A DNA stretch of 64,000 nucleotides from Tetradesmus obliquus (Eukaryota > Chlorophyta > Chlorophyceae > Sphaeropleales > Scenedesmaceae), in the NCBI GenBank assembly GCA_030272155.1, contig CP126192.1, forward strand, positions 8,776,501-8,840,500, given 5' to 3'. The notes below the pieces were generated by a model, which searched no databases, was not told the origin of the DNA, and saw only the letters and a program-made list of their open reading frames with translations. Below are positions 23,402-35,105 of this stretch, one piece after another. The first letter of the stretch is position 1, and each line of letters begins with the position of its first letter. A program made the position numbers and the translations under genes.

Positions 23402-25282
23402 TCATTGCCTGTCTTGCTGGCTCATGTGCATGCCATGCTGCGCTGTAGCTGGTGGTGCATCTGCATTGGCAGCAGCAACGCCAGCAGCAGCAGCTGCAGC
23501 ACTCAGGCCCAACAGCCACCTGCTGGTGCTTGCTGCATCTGCTGCTGACTCGCTGCTTGTGCTTGCTTGGGCCTCAGCAGCTGTGTCAGCAAGGTGCTGT
23601 GCATTTGGGGCCGCTACCCCATTGCTGCCGTTGCTGCTGATGCTTTCCCAGCTGGGGTGCGCCTCATCAGTGCTGCCAGCCGCTGCTGCAACTGCTGCCA
23701 CTGCCGCACTGCCGCCACCCACTCGCTCACTGGCAGCCCCATCAGCACTGCTGGTTGCAGCATGACCCAATGCATCCCCTGGCGGAGAATCAGCAGCAGC
23801 AGCAGCCGCTGCTGCTGCTGCTGGCTGTTGCATGTGCGCTGCTGCATCTACTGCTGCATGTGTTGCTGTCGCTGCTGCTGCTGCAGCCAGCATCTCTGCT
23901 GCCAGGTGCATGCCCTCAGCCTGCCCCAGGCCCAGCATGTCGGCCAGCTCAGCTTGGCGCTCAGCAGGTGATGACAGCGTCCTGAAGCATGTTATAACGC
24001 GGCCGTCGTCTGCCGCCTGCTTGTGCACCTGGATGTGGCGGCTGGCGTGCGCAGCAACCTGCAGGCGCAATGTCAATGAGCAGGTGCATGGTGTATTGAG
24101 CAGGAGTATTTTTTGCACACGACTGACGAGCCTCACACCAGATGGACAAGTCCACCAGCATGAGCTCATGCAGCACGCACATGCGTAGTATTGAATGCAT
24201 ACCTGTTTCACCTGGTTCAGCGACCCTTGCTACAGCAACTCAATGTGTGCAGTGCCACAGTTACCATGACAAAGCTGTGCGGACCAAGCTGCATGCAAAC
24301 CCCAGACAACCCTCATCCTCCCACCTGTGGCGTGTGTGTCACCATCAGCACCTGGCAGGCTGCGCGCGCCTGCCCCGCACCCCCCACCAGCCCCGCCAGC
24401 AGCCGCCCCACAGGCTCGCCCAGCCTGCTGCCCAGCCCAGCATCAAGCTCGTCCATCACCAGCACGGGAGGGCCCACAGACACCAGGCCATCGCTGCTGC
24501 TGCTGCAGTCAGCAGGTGGTGACTGCTGCTGCTGTGATGATGCAGCTGCTGCAGCAGCAGCCGCAGCAGGTGCTGCCTTGAGTGCCAGCATCACGCGTGC
24601 CGCCTCGCCGCCTGAGGCAGTGGCAGCCAGGGGCCGCAGCGGCTCAGCAGGCCCCGCAGACAGCAGGAAGGTCACGCTGTCCAGGCCAGTGGCTGACAGC
24701 CGGAACAGGCCGCTGCCGCTGCTGCCAGCAGGGGCGTCACTGCTGCTACTGCTGCTGCTTTTGTCAGTGGTGCTGTCGCTAAACGAGCTGCTGCCAGTGG
24801 CTGTGAGCAGGGGCTGCGGCTGTGCTGAGGTGGGTGCCAGCACTGCACGCGAGGATGGGCCAGCCTAGTGGCAGGGAGGCAGCACAGAGGACAGACAGCA
24901 GTGTTGTCAGCAGCTACATGTAGCAGGTGTGACAGCAGCTCGTGCATATGCATTGCTCGACTGATGGCGGCACCACCGCCCGATCAACATGCGACAGCAC
25001 CCACCCCCACCATGGCTTGCAGGAAACACACTGGCTCATGCCTGCAGCAGCAGCAGCAGCAGCATCCTGATCCGCACCTGCTGCTCAGCCGTCCCCGCAG
25101 GCGACCAGGCAATGTCCACGGCAAACCTGCTGCTGCCCATGGCCAGCTGACCCAGGCAGCCCTGCACGGCCTCTGACAGCGCGCCTGCTGCGCCGCGCCG
25201 CGCCTGCGACAGCGCCAGTGCCGCGCTGCTGATGTCTGCCTGCAGCGCAGCTGCCTCAGCGCGCCACGCCTCCGCCTGGCCT

Positions 25283-25316
<34 letters not shown>

Positions 25317-28300
25317 GTGGGTGGCGCCAGGTCAGAGCAGCACACGCAGGGTCGCAAAACAGCTGGGGACCGGATGCTGCTGCGTCCCACATGCAGGTTG
25401 GGGCAGAGACCGTTTGTCAGCTGCTTCTGCAGGCAAGCAATGCTGGCCCCAGCGGGCGCTGCACCCCGGGACACCCCCCTCCGCCCATGAACCCTACCTC
25501 TGCTCTCGTTGTACTGCTCCAGCTCGTCTGTCCACCCAGCAAGGCTGGCCCCAGCAGGCGCCGCTGGTTATACAGAACACCAGCTATCTCGTGACACGTG
25601 ACAGTCCGTGTTGTGGCGGCTTCAGCAGCAACGCAGCCAGATCATGCAGCTACACCCCCCTGCAGTTCCTGCGCACATCCTGCGTGCACAAATCACCACC
25701 GGAATCATCCCTGACCACGCTGTAGCACTGCCTGCCAGGCTGGACCTTCCCCATGGCCGCACCTATGCTGGCGTAGTACTGCTCCAGCTGGTCGCTCCAG
25801 TCCTCCGCCATCTGCAGCAGCTGGCTGCTGCCACGCGCCCTGAAGCGCCTACACAGCCGCTCCAGCAGGTCAAGCCGCGCTGACAGCTCGGCAGCCTCTG
25901 AAGGGGAGTAGTCAGCGGAGGAGGCATAGGAGGAGAGCTGCGGTGGTGCAGATGCGGCAGGACAGGGAGTGTGAGAAAAGGAGTGCGTGAAACAGGCGAG
26001 CAACAGCAGTGAGGAGCAACAGGAGCAACAGGCGAGCAACAGCAGTGAGGAGCAACAGGCGAGCAACAGGCGAGCAACAGCAGTGAGGAGCAACAGGAGC
26101 AACAGGCGAGCAACAGCAGTGAGGAGCAACAGGAGCAACAGGCGAGCAACAGCAGTGAGGAGCAACAGGAGCAACAGGCGAGCAACAGCAGTGAGGAGCA
26201 ACAGGAGCAACAGGCGAGCAACAGCAGTGAGGAGCAACAGGAGCGAGCGCCAGTACAGGTGCATGCCCGCTTGTGTGGGCACAAGAGTTGTAGGTGTGCC
26301 TGGCAGCAGGCACACGGCAAACACTTGCACACACAACTGTGCACATGACCCTACCGCACCAGAGGACATGTTCTAGGACCAACTGCAACCACTCGCAATG
26401 TACATCCTCTTGCCCCAACAACCCCACCGCATCCACCCCACGCAACTGCCCTTCTCCGCCCACCTGTGCCTGCGCCTCAAGCAGCGCCTCCTGGGCCACC
26501 TCCAGCTCCTCCAGTGCAGCAGACGTCACGGCAGTGGTGGGCAAAAGCAGGCACACCCTCTATTGCATATTGGCACATGCCCGCACAGCGCCAGCAGACC
26601 TATACCACCCACAAAGCAGCAGCTCCCTGCATGCCTATTTTTCTCCCACCCCACAGTCAGACGATCTCTGCTCACCTGTGCTTGTGCCTCAACCAGTGCC
26701 TCCTGGGCCACGTCAATCTCCTCCAGCGCAGCAGACCAGCCCTAGGCCAGCTGCAATAGCTCCCTTGACACCTCTTCTTTCCCCAACCCAGCCAAACCCA
26801 GCTTCTACCTCAACCGCTCTCCCGCCCACCTGTGCCTGCGCCTCAAGCAGCGCATCCTGGGCCACCTCCAGCTCCTCCAGTGCAGCAGACAGCGCCGACA
26901 CGCCAGCAGCGCTCGCCTCTGCCTCAGCAGCATCGTCAACATCATCGTCACCTTCTACGCCCTCGCCCTCTCCTTCATCATAGTCATCTGCCTCTGCTAC
27001 ATACTGCTGCTCTTGATCTTGACTGCCGCCAGGGCTGCCCAACCGCCGCTGCTGCTGCCGCCGCTTGCTCCGCTGCTGCTGCAGCAGCCGCAGCTGCGTC
27101 TCCTCAGCAGCCAGCACCCCCCGCAGCTGCCCAGCCACCAGCCGCAGCGCCTCACTCAAGCTTGGCGGGCCAGCCCCGCCCCCGCCGCTGCCATCGCCCT
27201 GGATTCCGGCCTGCACTGCTGCTGCTGACTCAAGGCAGCTGCGGCGCGACTCCAGCGCAGACAGGCGTCGCCGCAAAGAGACTTCCTCGCCTGCAGGCAG
27301 AGCAGTGAGAGCACGCACAGAGTGGTGTTTCTACACGACTGTGCCTGGTGGTGTGTAGCGGGGTTGCTGACAACACGGCTGTGGAAGTATGCGCATCACA
27401 TGCGCACTGACTCACGCCGTTGCTGCACCATCGGCAAGCATGATGCCCCACCCTGCTGCTCATCATCATCATGTTACCCATCAAGCCATAGCATCAACGC
27501 CATCGGCCCCGCGCGCCAATGGAGCAGCAACAGAAAGGCACACTACACCATCATGTTTGAAAAGGAGCACTACACCACCCTGCTGCTGCATTCTAAGCAG
27601 CTGCCCTTCCTCGCAACACACCCACTCAACTGGCAGTATGCCTGCCCTGTTGACCTAATCCAGCCTCCTCTGCAGTGCTGCCTTCCACCACAGCATTTGT
27701 AACCCCGCTGCTGCACACCGGGCAGCAGGCGTGTCCCACCTGGCAGTATGCCCGCCCTGTTGACCAGGTCCAGCCTCCTCTGCAGCGCTGCTTACAGCCA
27801 CAGCATCACTAGCAGCATTAAAAACTTTACTGCTGCACACCAGGCAACCGCCCCTCCCCACCTGGCAGTATGCCTGCCCTGTTGACCAGGTCCAGCCGCT
27901 TCTGCAGCGCCGCCCGCTCAGCATCATCCCCGAGGGCCTCAGCCTGCGCCAGCTGCGCTGCTAATGTGGCGAGGCGCGCCTGCTGCGCTGACAGTGCGGA
28001 AGCGGCAGCAGTGGTGCCTGTCAGGTGGCAGCAGCGAGGCAGGGCACGGCAGGGCAGCAGCAAGTGGTGAGCCAGGGGTGTGGCTGTGAGCAGTTAACGC
28101 ATGCAGCCGTGATTCGTAAGCTGGCAGCGCTTTCAGATCATGCAGATGAAATCTGGCCATATGATGTCGCTGCAAAATGTAGGCTGTAGCCTGCACGGAC
28201 TGCAGCCGCAGCTAGCAGCCTGCACATACGGCACACCAAACGCTAAGCAGCAGTAAAACCACAAAGCCGCCACCACTGCCGCCAGTGCCGCACGCCACCC

Positions 28301-29584
28301 GCCCCCGCACCCCACCTGCGATCCTGTCCAGCAGCTGCAGCTGCGTGGCGGCGTCGCGCAGCGCCAGCGAGGCGTGCTGCCCGTTCACATCTGCCAGCAG
28401 CGCCCCCAGCGCGCGCAGCACGCGCAGGCTGCTGGCCACGCCGTTGATCAGCACACGGCTGCGCGTGGCAGGGACGCCCGCTGCCGCCGGCAGGCGCGAG
28501 ATCTGCACGTGGCACGCGTGGTGTCAGAATGACGTGCAGAGGGGTAGGAGTTTGCAGTAAAACCGAAGGATGGAGGCTGTGCAGATGCATGCGGTGTTGG
28601 TGGAGGTACCTGTGCATTGACTAGGCGGCTTCACAATGCTGCCAGCTGCCTGCCAAGCGCTGTGGCTGCACCCCAGCAAAGATAATTTCATTGGCATAGG
28701 TGTACTGCTGCTGCATCCACCACCAAGCACTGCGCTTATCCCTCCTCTCCTGTCGCTCACCTCACGCCTAATGTGTATCACGCCACCTCCACTGCTGCTG
28801 CTGCTGCCCTCCCCGCCAGGCAGCGCCCGAGCAGGTAGCCCCATCTCCCGCAGCAGCGCACTTGCAGCCGCTGCTGCGCCAGGCGCGCACCACCAAGCCC
28901 CTTCAACCACAGCCACCTCAGCGGGCGGCCGCACACAATCAGCTGCTGCTGCTGCTCCCAGTAGCTGCCCTAGGGCTTCCAGCAGCACACTCTTGCCTGC
29001 GCCACTCTGCCCGCTGAGCGCCACTAGGCCGGGGCCTAAGGGCACAGCAGCGGAGGGCACCAGCACAAAGTCACGCAGCCGCAGCTCCTGCACAAGCAAG
29101 CAAGGTAGCGGCGGGCGGCGGCAGGCAAGCTGCAGTGGGAACGGTGGCAAGATGCAGTGTGGCGATTGAGCGGCACCAGTGAGAGGCTCAGTGCTGCTCA
29201 GCAGGCGCATTGCTGATGGTCAACGACCGCATTGAAGCAGCTGTTTATATCGGCCATTGTTGCGCAGAGCGCTGGATATCCCTGATGGTAAAATGCTGTG
29301 CCAGCTGCTGCCGCTGTGTCCCTGTTGTGATTGCTGATCATGCGCACAGCGTGCCCTGCCGCACATGCAATGCCCATTAGCTGACCGCCCACCTGCAGGT
29401 ATGTCAGGTGCTGGTGCTCAGGAGACACTGGGGGCCATTCCTCGCTGCTGCCAGACACCACAGCTGTTGCAAATGCACTGCTGCTGCTGCTGCTGCTGCT
29501 CACTGCAGTGCCAGCTGCAGCTGCGGCCCTCGCATTCCTGCTGGCATGGCAAGCTGGCGTTGACCGCTGCTGCTGGTGCCGCAT
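23402..29584 (-). CDS. RECN: RecN-like DNA double-strand break repair ATPase, probably organellar
   Basis: Nine minus-strand exons join in frame: 29584-29393, 29087-28761, 28502-28316, 28017-27862, 27290-26830, 25937-25763, 25280-25078, 24864-24325 and 24058-23402, giving 965 residues. RecN is an SMC-like ABC ATPase that gathers broken DNA ends in bacteria; plants carry a nuclear organelle-type copy. Visible motifs are Walker A SGQSGAGKS in exon 2, LADVNGQHASLAL (the bacterial D-x-x-GQH motif) in exon 3, coiled-coil arms in exons 4-7, LRPLAATASGGEAARVMLAL (ABC signature), VLVMDELDAGLG (Walker B/D-loop) and VTHTPQVAAH (H-loop). Bacterial RecN is about 550 residues; the excess is an Ala/Ser-rich N-terminus, Gln/acidic insertions and a 150-residue Ala-rich tail. 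The N-terminus (MRHQQQRSTPACHASRNARA) resembles a transit peptide. An in-frame ATG at 29746 would add 54 residues. Introns 4, 5 and 6 carry copies of exon ends. Confidence 0.93.
25490..25535 (-). repeat. Intronic copy of the end of RecN exon 6
   Basis: The bases that encode DQLEQYYASIG at the exon 6 end (25763-25800) recur here as a DELEQYNESRG-coding stretch. An AG followed by GTAGGG sits where the true exon has AG followed by GTGCGG, and both borders are phase 1. Flanking bases (GCTGGCCCCAGC) are also repeated at about 25440 and 25550. Confidence 0.82.
25990..26252 (+). repeat. 36-bp minisatellite in RecN intron 5
   Basis: About six units built on GAGCAACAGGAGCAACAGGC and GAGCAACAGCAGTGAG repeat with a 36-base period; one unit is shortened. 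Because 36 is a multiple of three, the block is free of stops in several frames on both strands and yields spurious long open stretches. It sits between exon 6 and the exon-end copies of intron 5. Confidence 0.95.
26461..26736 (-). repeat. Two intronic copies of the end of RecN exon 5
   Basis: Copies at 26461-26525 and 26671-26736 repeat the exon 5 end at 26830-26886 (ALEELEVAQDALLEAQAQ in the true exon; ALEELEVAQEALLEAQAQ and EIDVAQEALVEAQAQ in the copies). Each copy keeps a GT donor after the CACAG end (GTGGGC or GTGAGC). Confidence 0.9.
27629..27786 (-). repeat. Two intronic copies of the end of RecN exon 4
   Basis: Copies at about 27739-27786 and 27629-27676 repeat the exon 4 end at 27862-27906, including the LDLVNRAGILP-coding stretch. 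The nearer copy is bounded by CTGCAG and CCAG/GTGGGA, so it looks like a 40-base mini-exon; since 40 is not a multiple of three, including it would shift the frame. The farther copy has lost the donor GT and carries an in-frame TAG. Confidence 0.9.
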
Positions 29585-30797
29585 GGCTGACCGGGCATGG
29601 CTGCATGCTGCCAATGTGTGCTGCCGCAGCGCATGTGCAGCAGCATGGCGGCGCTGGCACAGGGGCCTGCTGCTAGGGACCAGGCCTGCAGCGAGAATAA
29701 AGACAAGGCAGCCGTTTGGTTCGGCGTGCTCGCTGCTGTTATGCATTTTATTAACTGTGACAGGCAACCAAGGTGCTTGGGTAAGGAAACAGCAAGCTGG
29801 GCCTGCCTGCCTCACCAGCTGTGGAGCTGTTGCTGCTACCAGTGACAAGGGTTGTTCGAGATGCGGAACGCCTGGCCAGCATGGGCTCTGCTCTCCACAA
29901 AGTTCGTTTTCAGTAACTTTTGGTGCTCTATTACTGCTGAGATCGGGCCAAGCAGGCCATGCAGGTGGAGCAGTAGCACCGGAAAGAGCGAGTCCAAGGG
30001 ACAGGCAGCTGAGGAAGCTTCACAGCAGTTGCAGCGGTACTGTTGCTTGCAGTATGAGTGTTTTAGTATTCAACGTGTGCAGCTGAACAAACCTAGAACA
30101 GCAGGCTCGCCGTGTGCTGTAGAGGTCAGGGTGCTTGAATTCCGATTGGCCGGGGTCTGCAACTGTTCTGCAAAGCTACTGAAAGTGTTGACTGATCAGA
30201 ACCTGCCCTGGCGTGGAGGTCACCACCGCGGACGGTGATGGTGAAAGTGACAAGTGTTCAAATGTACTCCACTGCTGGACTTCCAGCTCCACGCAACCAC
30301 ACAGCTGAGAGCAAGTGCTTCCTCAAACAGATGACTGCTGTAGGTGTGAAAGAGTTTTTGGCTTTGACAGGCACGCTAGTATGCGCAAATGGGGCGTCAT
30401 GAAAGACAGGCACTGCAAGCCACTGTCCACAAAGTGCTGATACACAGTTGCCAATTGTTTTATGCTGCGCTCCATTTTGCTTCTATTCTTTATTTCATTG
30501 ACTAAGTATGAAACTTTTGCATCTGAATGGCTCAAGCAGAGCAGGCTGTGATGACAGCTGCTCTGTTACCTGCTCTGCTGGTCTATCAGGCTGGCCCGAC
30601 CCGCTGAAACAAGCATACCACATACTGAAAACCCCAATCCACAAAATTATCACTTACTGGCTGTTGATTTGTGTATTGCAAGGACGTACAGCGCCTGGTG
30701 ACACCGGTTGTGTACACTTGACGCCATCAACAAGCCAAAGTCTCGTCATTAAGTTTATTTTATTGGTTTGTTGTACCTAAACAGTACCGATTATAGA
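29585..30797. promoter_or_regulatory. Divergent upstream region of RecN (-) and the DTW gene (+)
   Basis: About 1.2 kb between two divergent starts; if the RecN start at 29746 is used it is 1.05 kb. TTATAG lies five bases before the DTW ATG, too close to be a TATA box. No gene is seen here. Confidence 0.4.
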
Positions 30798-30817
30798 ATG
30801 GCGTCAGAGAAAGGCGG

Positions 30818-30865
<48 letters not shown>

Positions 30866-32787
30866 CGAGGAGCAGCAGCAGCAGGGCCCTAAGAAGCGTG
30901 CCGTGTGCGAAAGATGCACGTAAGTACGTAGTTGTAAATACTGTCTCTTCAGCACGCAGCTGCCACTGCTGGATTGGACCTGCATGCGCTGCTGAGCTGT
31001 GACCTGCTCCCCTCTTGCTGCTGCAGGCGGCCACAGCGCGTCTGTGTGTGCCCTGCCTTGCCAGGCCGCCCCATCAAACTGGCAGGCACAGTGGTGGTGC
31101 TGCAGCACCCGTTTGAGACCAAGTGAGCTCCGCATGTGATGCAATAGCTGTCCCACAGCAGTCGCAAAATGACACACACGCAGCACGCGCCACATTTGAG
31201 TATGCTTATCACACTGCAGGCAAGTGAAGCATCACAGTCTGGCCCACACGTGCTTTGCCAGCTTCACGTGGCAGCGCCCTGTGGTGTGCTCAGCAGCTCA
31301 CGGCGCCTGCCCTCGCTGCTGTTGCAGAAAGGCGCTGGCCACTGTGCCGCTGCTGCCACGTGTGTTGCACCCAGCCAGCCTGCTGCGCCTGGTGGGGCGG
31401 CGGCTGCTGCCGGGCGCCTTCCCCCGTTTTGATGCGCTGCTGGCACAGGCGGGGCAGGCAGGCGCGCCCGTGATGGTGCTGTGGCCAGGGCCAGGTGGGT
31501 GGGTGTGACGCATGTTGGTGGAGATACATGGGATGTGCAAATTGCATGCGTTGTCAAAAAATACGCATTGTGTGTTTTTGGGTTGCGCACCCCTGATGGT
31601 GCTGTGGCGAGGGCCAGATGCGCGCGGAGTGAGGTGGTACAGCTGACACTGCAACTAGCGTGCCATACACACGGGACCAGTGCCATGCTGTTGGTTGGGG
31701 TTCCCGCATGAGCATTCACACAGCACTGTAGATGTGCACAAAGCTGTTGGCTGTGCAGGTCACATATCAGGTCACCTTGCTGCTATGACAGCAGTACGCA
31801 GCATTCACCTCTGCTACCTAACCTTGACCCCTGTGGTTGTCCTGTTGTGCCTGTGCAGGTGCGCGGTGCATCACAGATCTGCAGCTGCCACAGCTGCGCA
31901 AGCACTGCAGCCTTCAGCAGCAGCAGCAGCAGCAGCAGCAAGCGCAGGCGCAACCGCAGTGCTCTGCTACGCAGCAAGTCTGCAGTCAAGACACACAGCA
32001 TCTGCAGCAGGAGGAGCCTATGCTTGCAGCTGGCGCTGCTGACGCTGCTAGCGCCAGCTTGAAGTATGTGCTGGTGGTTGTGGATGGCACCTGGCAGCAG
32101 GCCAAGGAGATGTTTGGTGTGCTGCAGCACTGGCTGCTGGGGCCGGGCGGCTGCGCGGTGCAGGTGCAGCTGCCGCTGACACATGCACATCACAGCAGCA
32201 CAGCAGCTGCGGAAGGCGCAGCCACACAGGAGCTCAATGCGTGTGGGAAGCAGCCAGCTGCCCTGCAGGAACAGGAGCATATTCAAAGCGTGTCCGGCAA
32301 TCCGGCAGCAGCAGCAGCAGCAGCAACGGATGTAGCAGCAGGTGTCGCAAGCCTGTCACTGCAGCCTGACCCCACCTGCCGCTTGCGCACAGAGCCTCAC
32401 GAGGGCTGCACCACCACCTACGAGGCCATAGCACAGGCTGTGTCACACCTGGAGGCACTCGCCTGGCGGCAGCAGCAGCAGCAGTGTGGCGATGGGCAAG
32501 CACTGCAGACCGCGCAGCAGCACTGTGGTGATGGCCAAGCACCACAAAGTGAGGAGCAGCAGCAGCAGCAGCAGCAGGCGGAGCTGCTTGCTGCGCTGCT
32601 GCGGCCGCTGCAGCCGATGACACAGCTGCAGGCCTCCTTCGACCCTGCAGTCAAGGCGCGCAGCCAGCAGGGCAGCAGCTGTGTTGCGCCCACGCGCACA
32701 CGGCTGGGGCTGGGCCGTAGCGTGCAGCTGCAGGCTGTTGCATCCAAGCCAACTGTCACTAGCTCGGAGCTGACTCAGCCTGCGTGA
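30798..32787 (+). CDS. DTW-domain tRNA-uridine aminocarboxypropyltransferase-like protein
   Basis: Four exons (30798-30919, 31027-31122, 31328-31494, 31859-32787) join to 437 residues. DTW-domain proteins (bacterial TapT, human DTWD1/DTWD2) move the 3-amino-3-carboxypropyl group of SAM onto tRNA uridines to make acp3U. The family Cys signature spans exons 1-2: CERCTRPQRVCVCPALPGR at about 37-55. Next come VVVLQHPFE, a TVPLLPRVLHPASLL block and LWPGPG, then VVVDGTWQQAKEMF at about 199-212 carrying the DTW-type core (D-G-T-W), and CRLRTEPHEGCTTTYEAIA near 302-320. Residues 8-33 are poly-Gln from a (CAG) run, and long Gln/Ala-rich insertions separate the conserved blocks, so the protein is about twice the usual size. 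Intron 3 contains a copy of the exon 3 end. Motifs are intact and the gene looks functional. Confidence 0.92.
30822..30864 (+). repeat. (CAG)14 microsatellite coding for poly-Gln
   Basis: A pure triplet run eight codons into the DTW-domain protein, read as poly-Gln. Confidence 0.95.
31585..31620 (+). repeat. Intronic copy of the end of the DTW exon 3
   Basis: About 36 bases around TGATGGTGCTGTGGC and GGGCCAG repeat the exon 3 end at 31460-31494. In the copy the donor position reads AT instead of GT. Confidence 0.85.
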
Positions 32788-33995
32788 CTGTGCCAGGGGC
32801 CTGGCAGGGCCCAGGAAGACCATCACGTGATGGGCTGTGCACAGTCTAAGACCGATGCCGTCAGCATGCATCATAATGATGCTGTGGTGCCGCTGTCACT
32901 GACGCAGCGCATGGTGGTTTTTGGCTGGGCCCGTAGGTGCTACTATAGCGGACATGGTTTTCCAAATTGTTTATTTGAGCAGCCCTGACTGCAGGACGGG
33001 TGGCCACGCAGGGTACAGACACACATGTTGGCAGAATGCGGCGGCTGTGGCAGCAATGCTGACGTGATGGGCTGTTGGATTGTTGGAGTGCTGGAAACAC
33101 ATTGGCTGGATGGGTGTCAGGACCTTCTTGATGTGTCTTTATCTGGAAGTCGAGTGGGCTGCACACTGTGTCCCTGTTACATGCTGTGCCAAGTTGCGCA
33201 CATACAGGTAACGCGTCAAACCGACTTGTACCAGTACGACCACGCCACACTCACCATCATACACATGATTGTCATGTGGGGTGCCGTGCTCTAGGCTACA
33301 GCAGCGTATGCATGCATGTTTTGCCTGGGCCCCATGCATGGCATGCTTCTGGTGGGTACAGCCCCAGTTTGTAATGTTACCTCGAACTGACTCAGTAGCT
33401 GAGCTAACTTGGCAAGCTGCAGTAACGGTCCACAGCTGATCTTTCTGCACCCCCGCTACAGCATAGGGCGCAGCCACCGCGCCTTGTGAAGAGGCCTCTT
33501 CAGCCGCCACTGGAAGCCAAGCGCAACACAGACAAACATAGTTGCAACACAGACACTGTCTGGCAGGCAAACTTTAAACTTGAAGTTGTCTTGGCACGAG
33601 AGCTTGGTAAGCTCAAAGCTAGGATCAATCCTTGAGCCACCAAGACGGCTGTTCCACTCCTGTGGCTGGCCCCACCACAGAACGCCACACTTTCACATTT
33701 CACATCTTGCAGACACGACAAAAGAAACCACACTCAATTTGCCAACACAAAGCAGAGGCAGCCAATGATGTACACGGAGTCCTGAGCTGCTCAGCAATGC
33801 GCTGCCGCTGCCAGCGGCATCAGTGATGCCATCATGGCACTATCCCAAGTGCAACTGTCACTAACACCATTGCCGTTGAATGAGGATGATTGGATTCAGT
33901 GACAGTGGTGGCTGCAGCTGCTGTGTTCTGCTGCCCGCCGTCCCCGCGAGGTCACACTTCCACACTGTCAAGTTGCGGCCAGCCGCTTGCCAGTC
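32788..33995. other. Intergenic, convergent ends of the DTW and LCAT-like genes
   Basis: No gene is supported. TGTAA on the plus strand near 33371 and on the minus strand near 33177 are candidate polyadenylation signals, which would make the two 3' ends overlap slightly. Confidence 0.5.
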
Positions 33996-34042
33996 TTAAA
34001 CCTCGCGCGGCGGCAAGGCTGCGCTGCTGGCTGCTGCAGGTG

Positions 34043-34074
<32 letters not shown>

Positions 34075-34325
34075 GGCTCCTGCCCAACAGCGCCCGGCAA
34101 TGCTGCTATGCCTACAAAGCCAGGCACTTGCTGCTGCAGGCCAACAATGCCCTGCCACGGTGCATTGGAGGCAAACGGCTTGGGCCGTGCTGGCACACCA
34201 ATCACATCATCACTTGTGGTCACCTCGATCATGTCTGCCGTCCTGTTGGCAACCGCGATCACATCAGCAGCTGCTGCGTCATCAACTGTTGTGTTTGCTG
34301 TGCCCTGAACGCCTGGCTCATCAAC

Positions 34326-34356
<31 letters not shown>

Positions 34357-35071
34357 TCTGTGCTGTTGCTAACCATGCTGCTGCTGTTGCTGCTTATCGC
34401 GCTGGTGGTGTTGCCGCTGTCAGCGCCCGGCAGCCCCAGCAGCCGCCCCAGCACCAGCCCCAGCTGTGCCAGGCCGTCGGGGTGCTTCAGCACCTCCAAG
34501 TGCCCGTAGTCGCCCAGCTCGGTGATGTTGGCCGACTCGGTGACCCTGCAATGCAGGCGCAAAAGATAGGCGAGCGTACAGCCATTGCGGTTCAAAGAGC
34601 AGGATACGCAGGCCAGGTGACCCTAACAGCACTCAGATGTGATGTTGAACGACTCAGCGACCCTGCAGTAGTGGTCAGGGATCAGTGCAAAGAAAAGGGA
34701 TAGATGAGCACTTCAAACTTCCTGGTTCAAGGAGTAAAACAGGCAGGCTGTGTGCACTCTAGCAGCACTCAGAGCGGTTAGGCTAGCTTGCTGCTGCAAA
34801 GCTTGCAGTACCTGTCAGAGCTCGAGCGCTGGTTGGCTGGCACACGACTTGCCAACCTGGTGATGACAGCACAGCAACACTGCCAAGCACATCAACACAG
34901 ACCTCTGAAGGCTGGCGCACCACCCCCCCGCACCTGTAGCACTGCTTGAGGCTCTGCATGCTGACGGTGCCGTCACCGCCTGTGGTGACCAGCGGGCTGC
35001 TGCTCAGCAGCGGGCGCTTCTCCTTGATGTTGGGGAAGGCCCACGTCAGCGTGGTGGGCTTGCCCACGGCT

Positions 35072-35105
<34 letters not shown>

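Noticed and set aside
25990-26560. Long Leu- or Gln/Ser-rich open stretches on both strands
   Set aside because: They are products of the 36-bp minisatellite and the exon copies in RecN intron 5, not separate genes.
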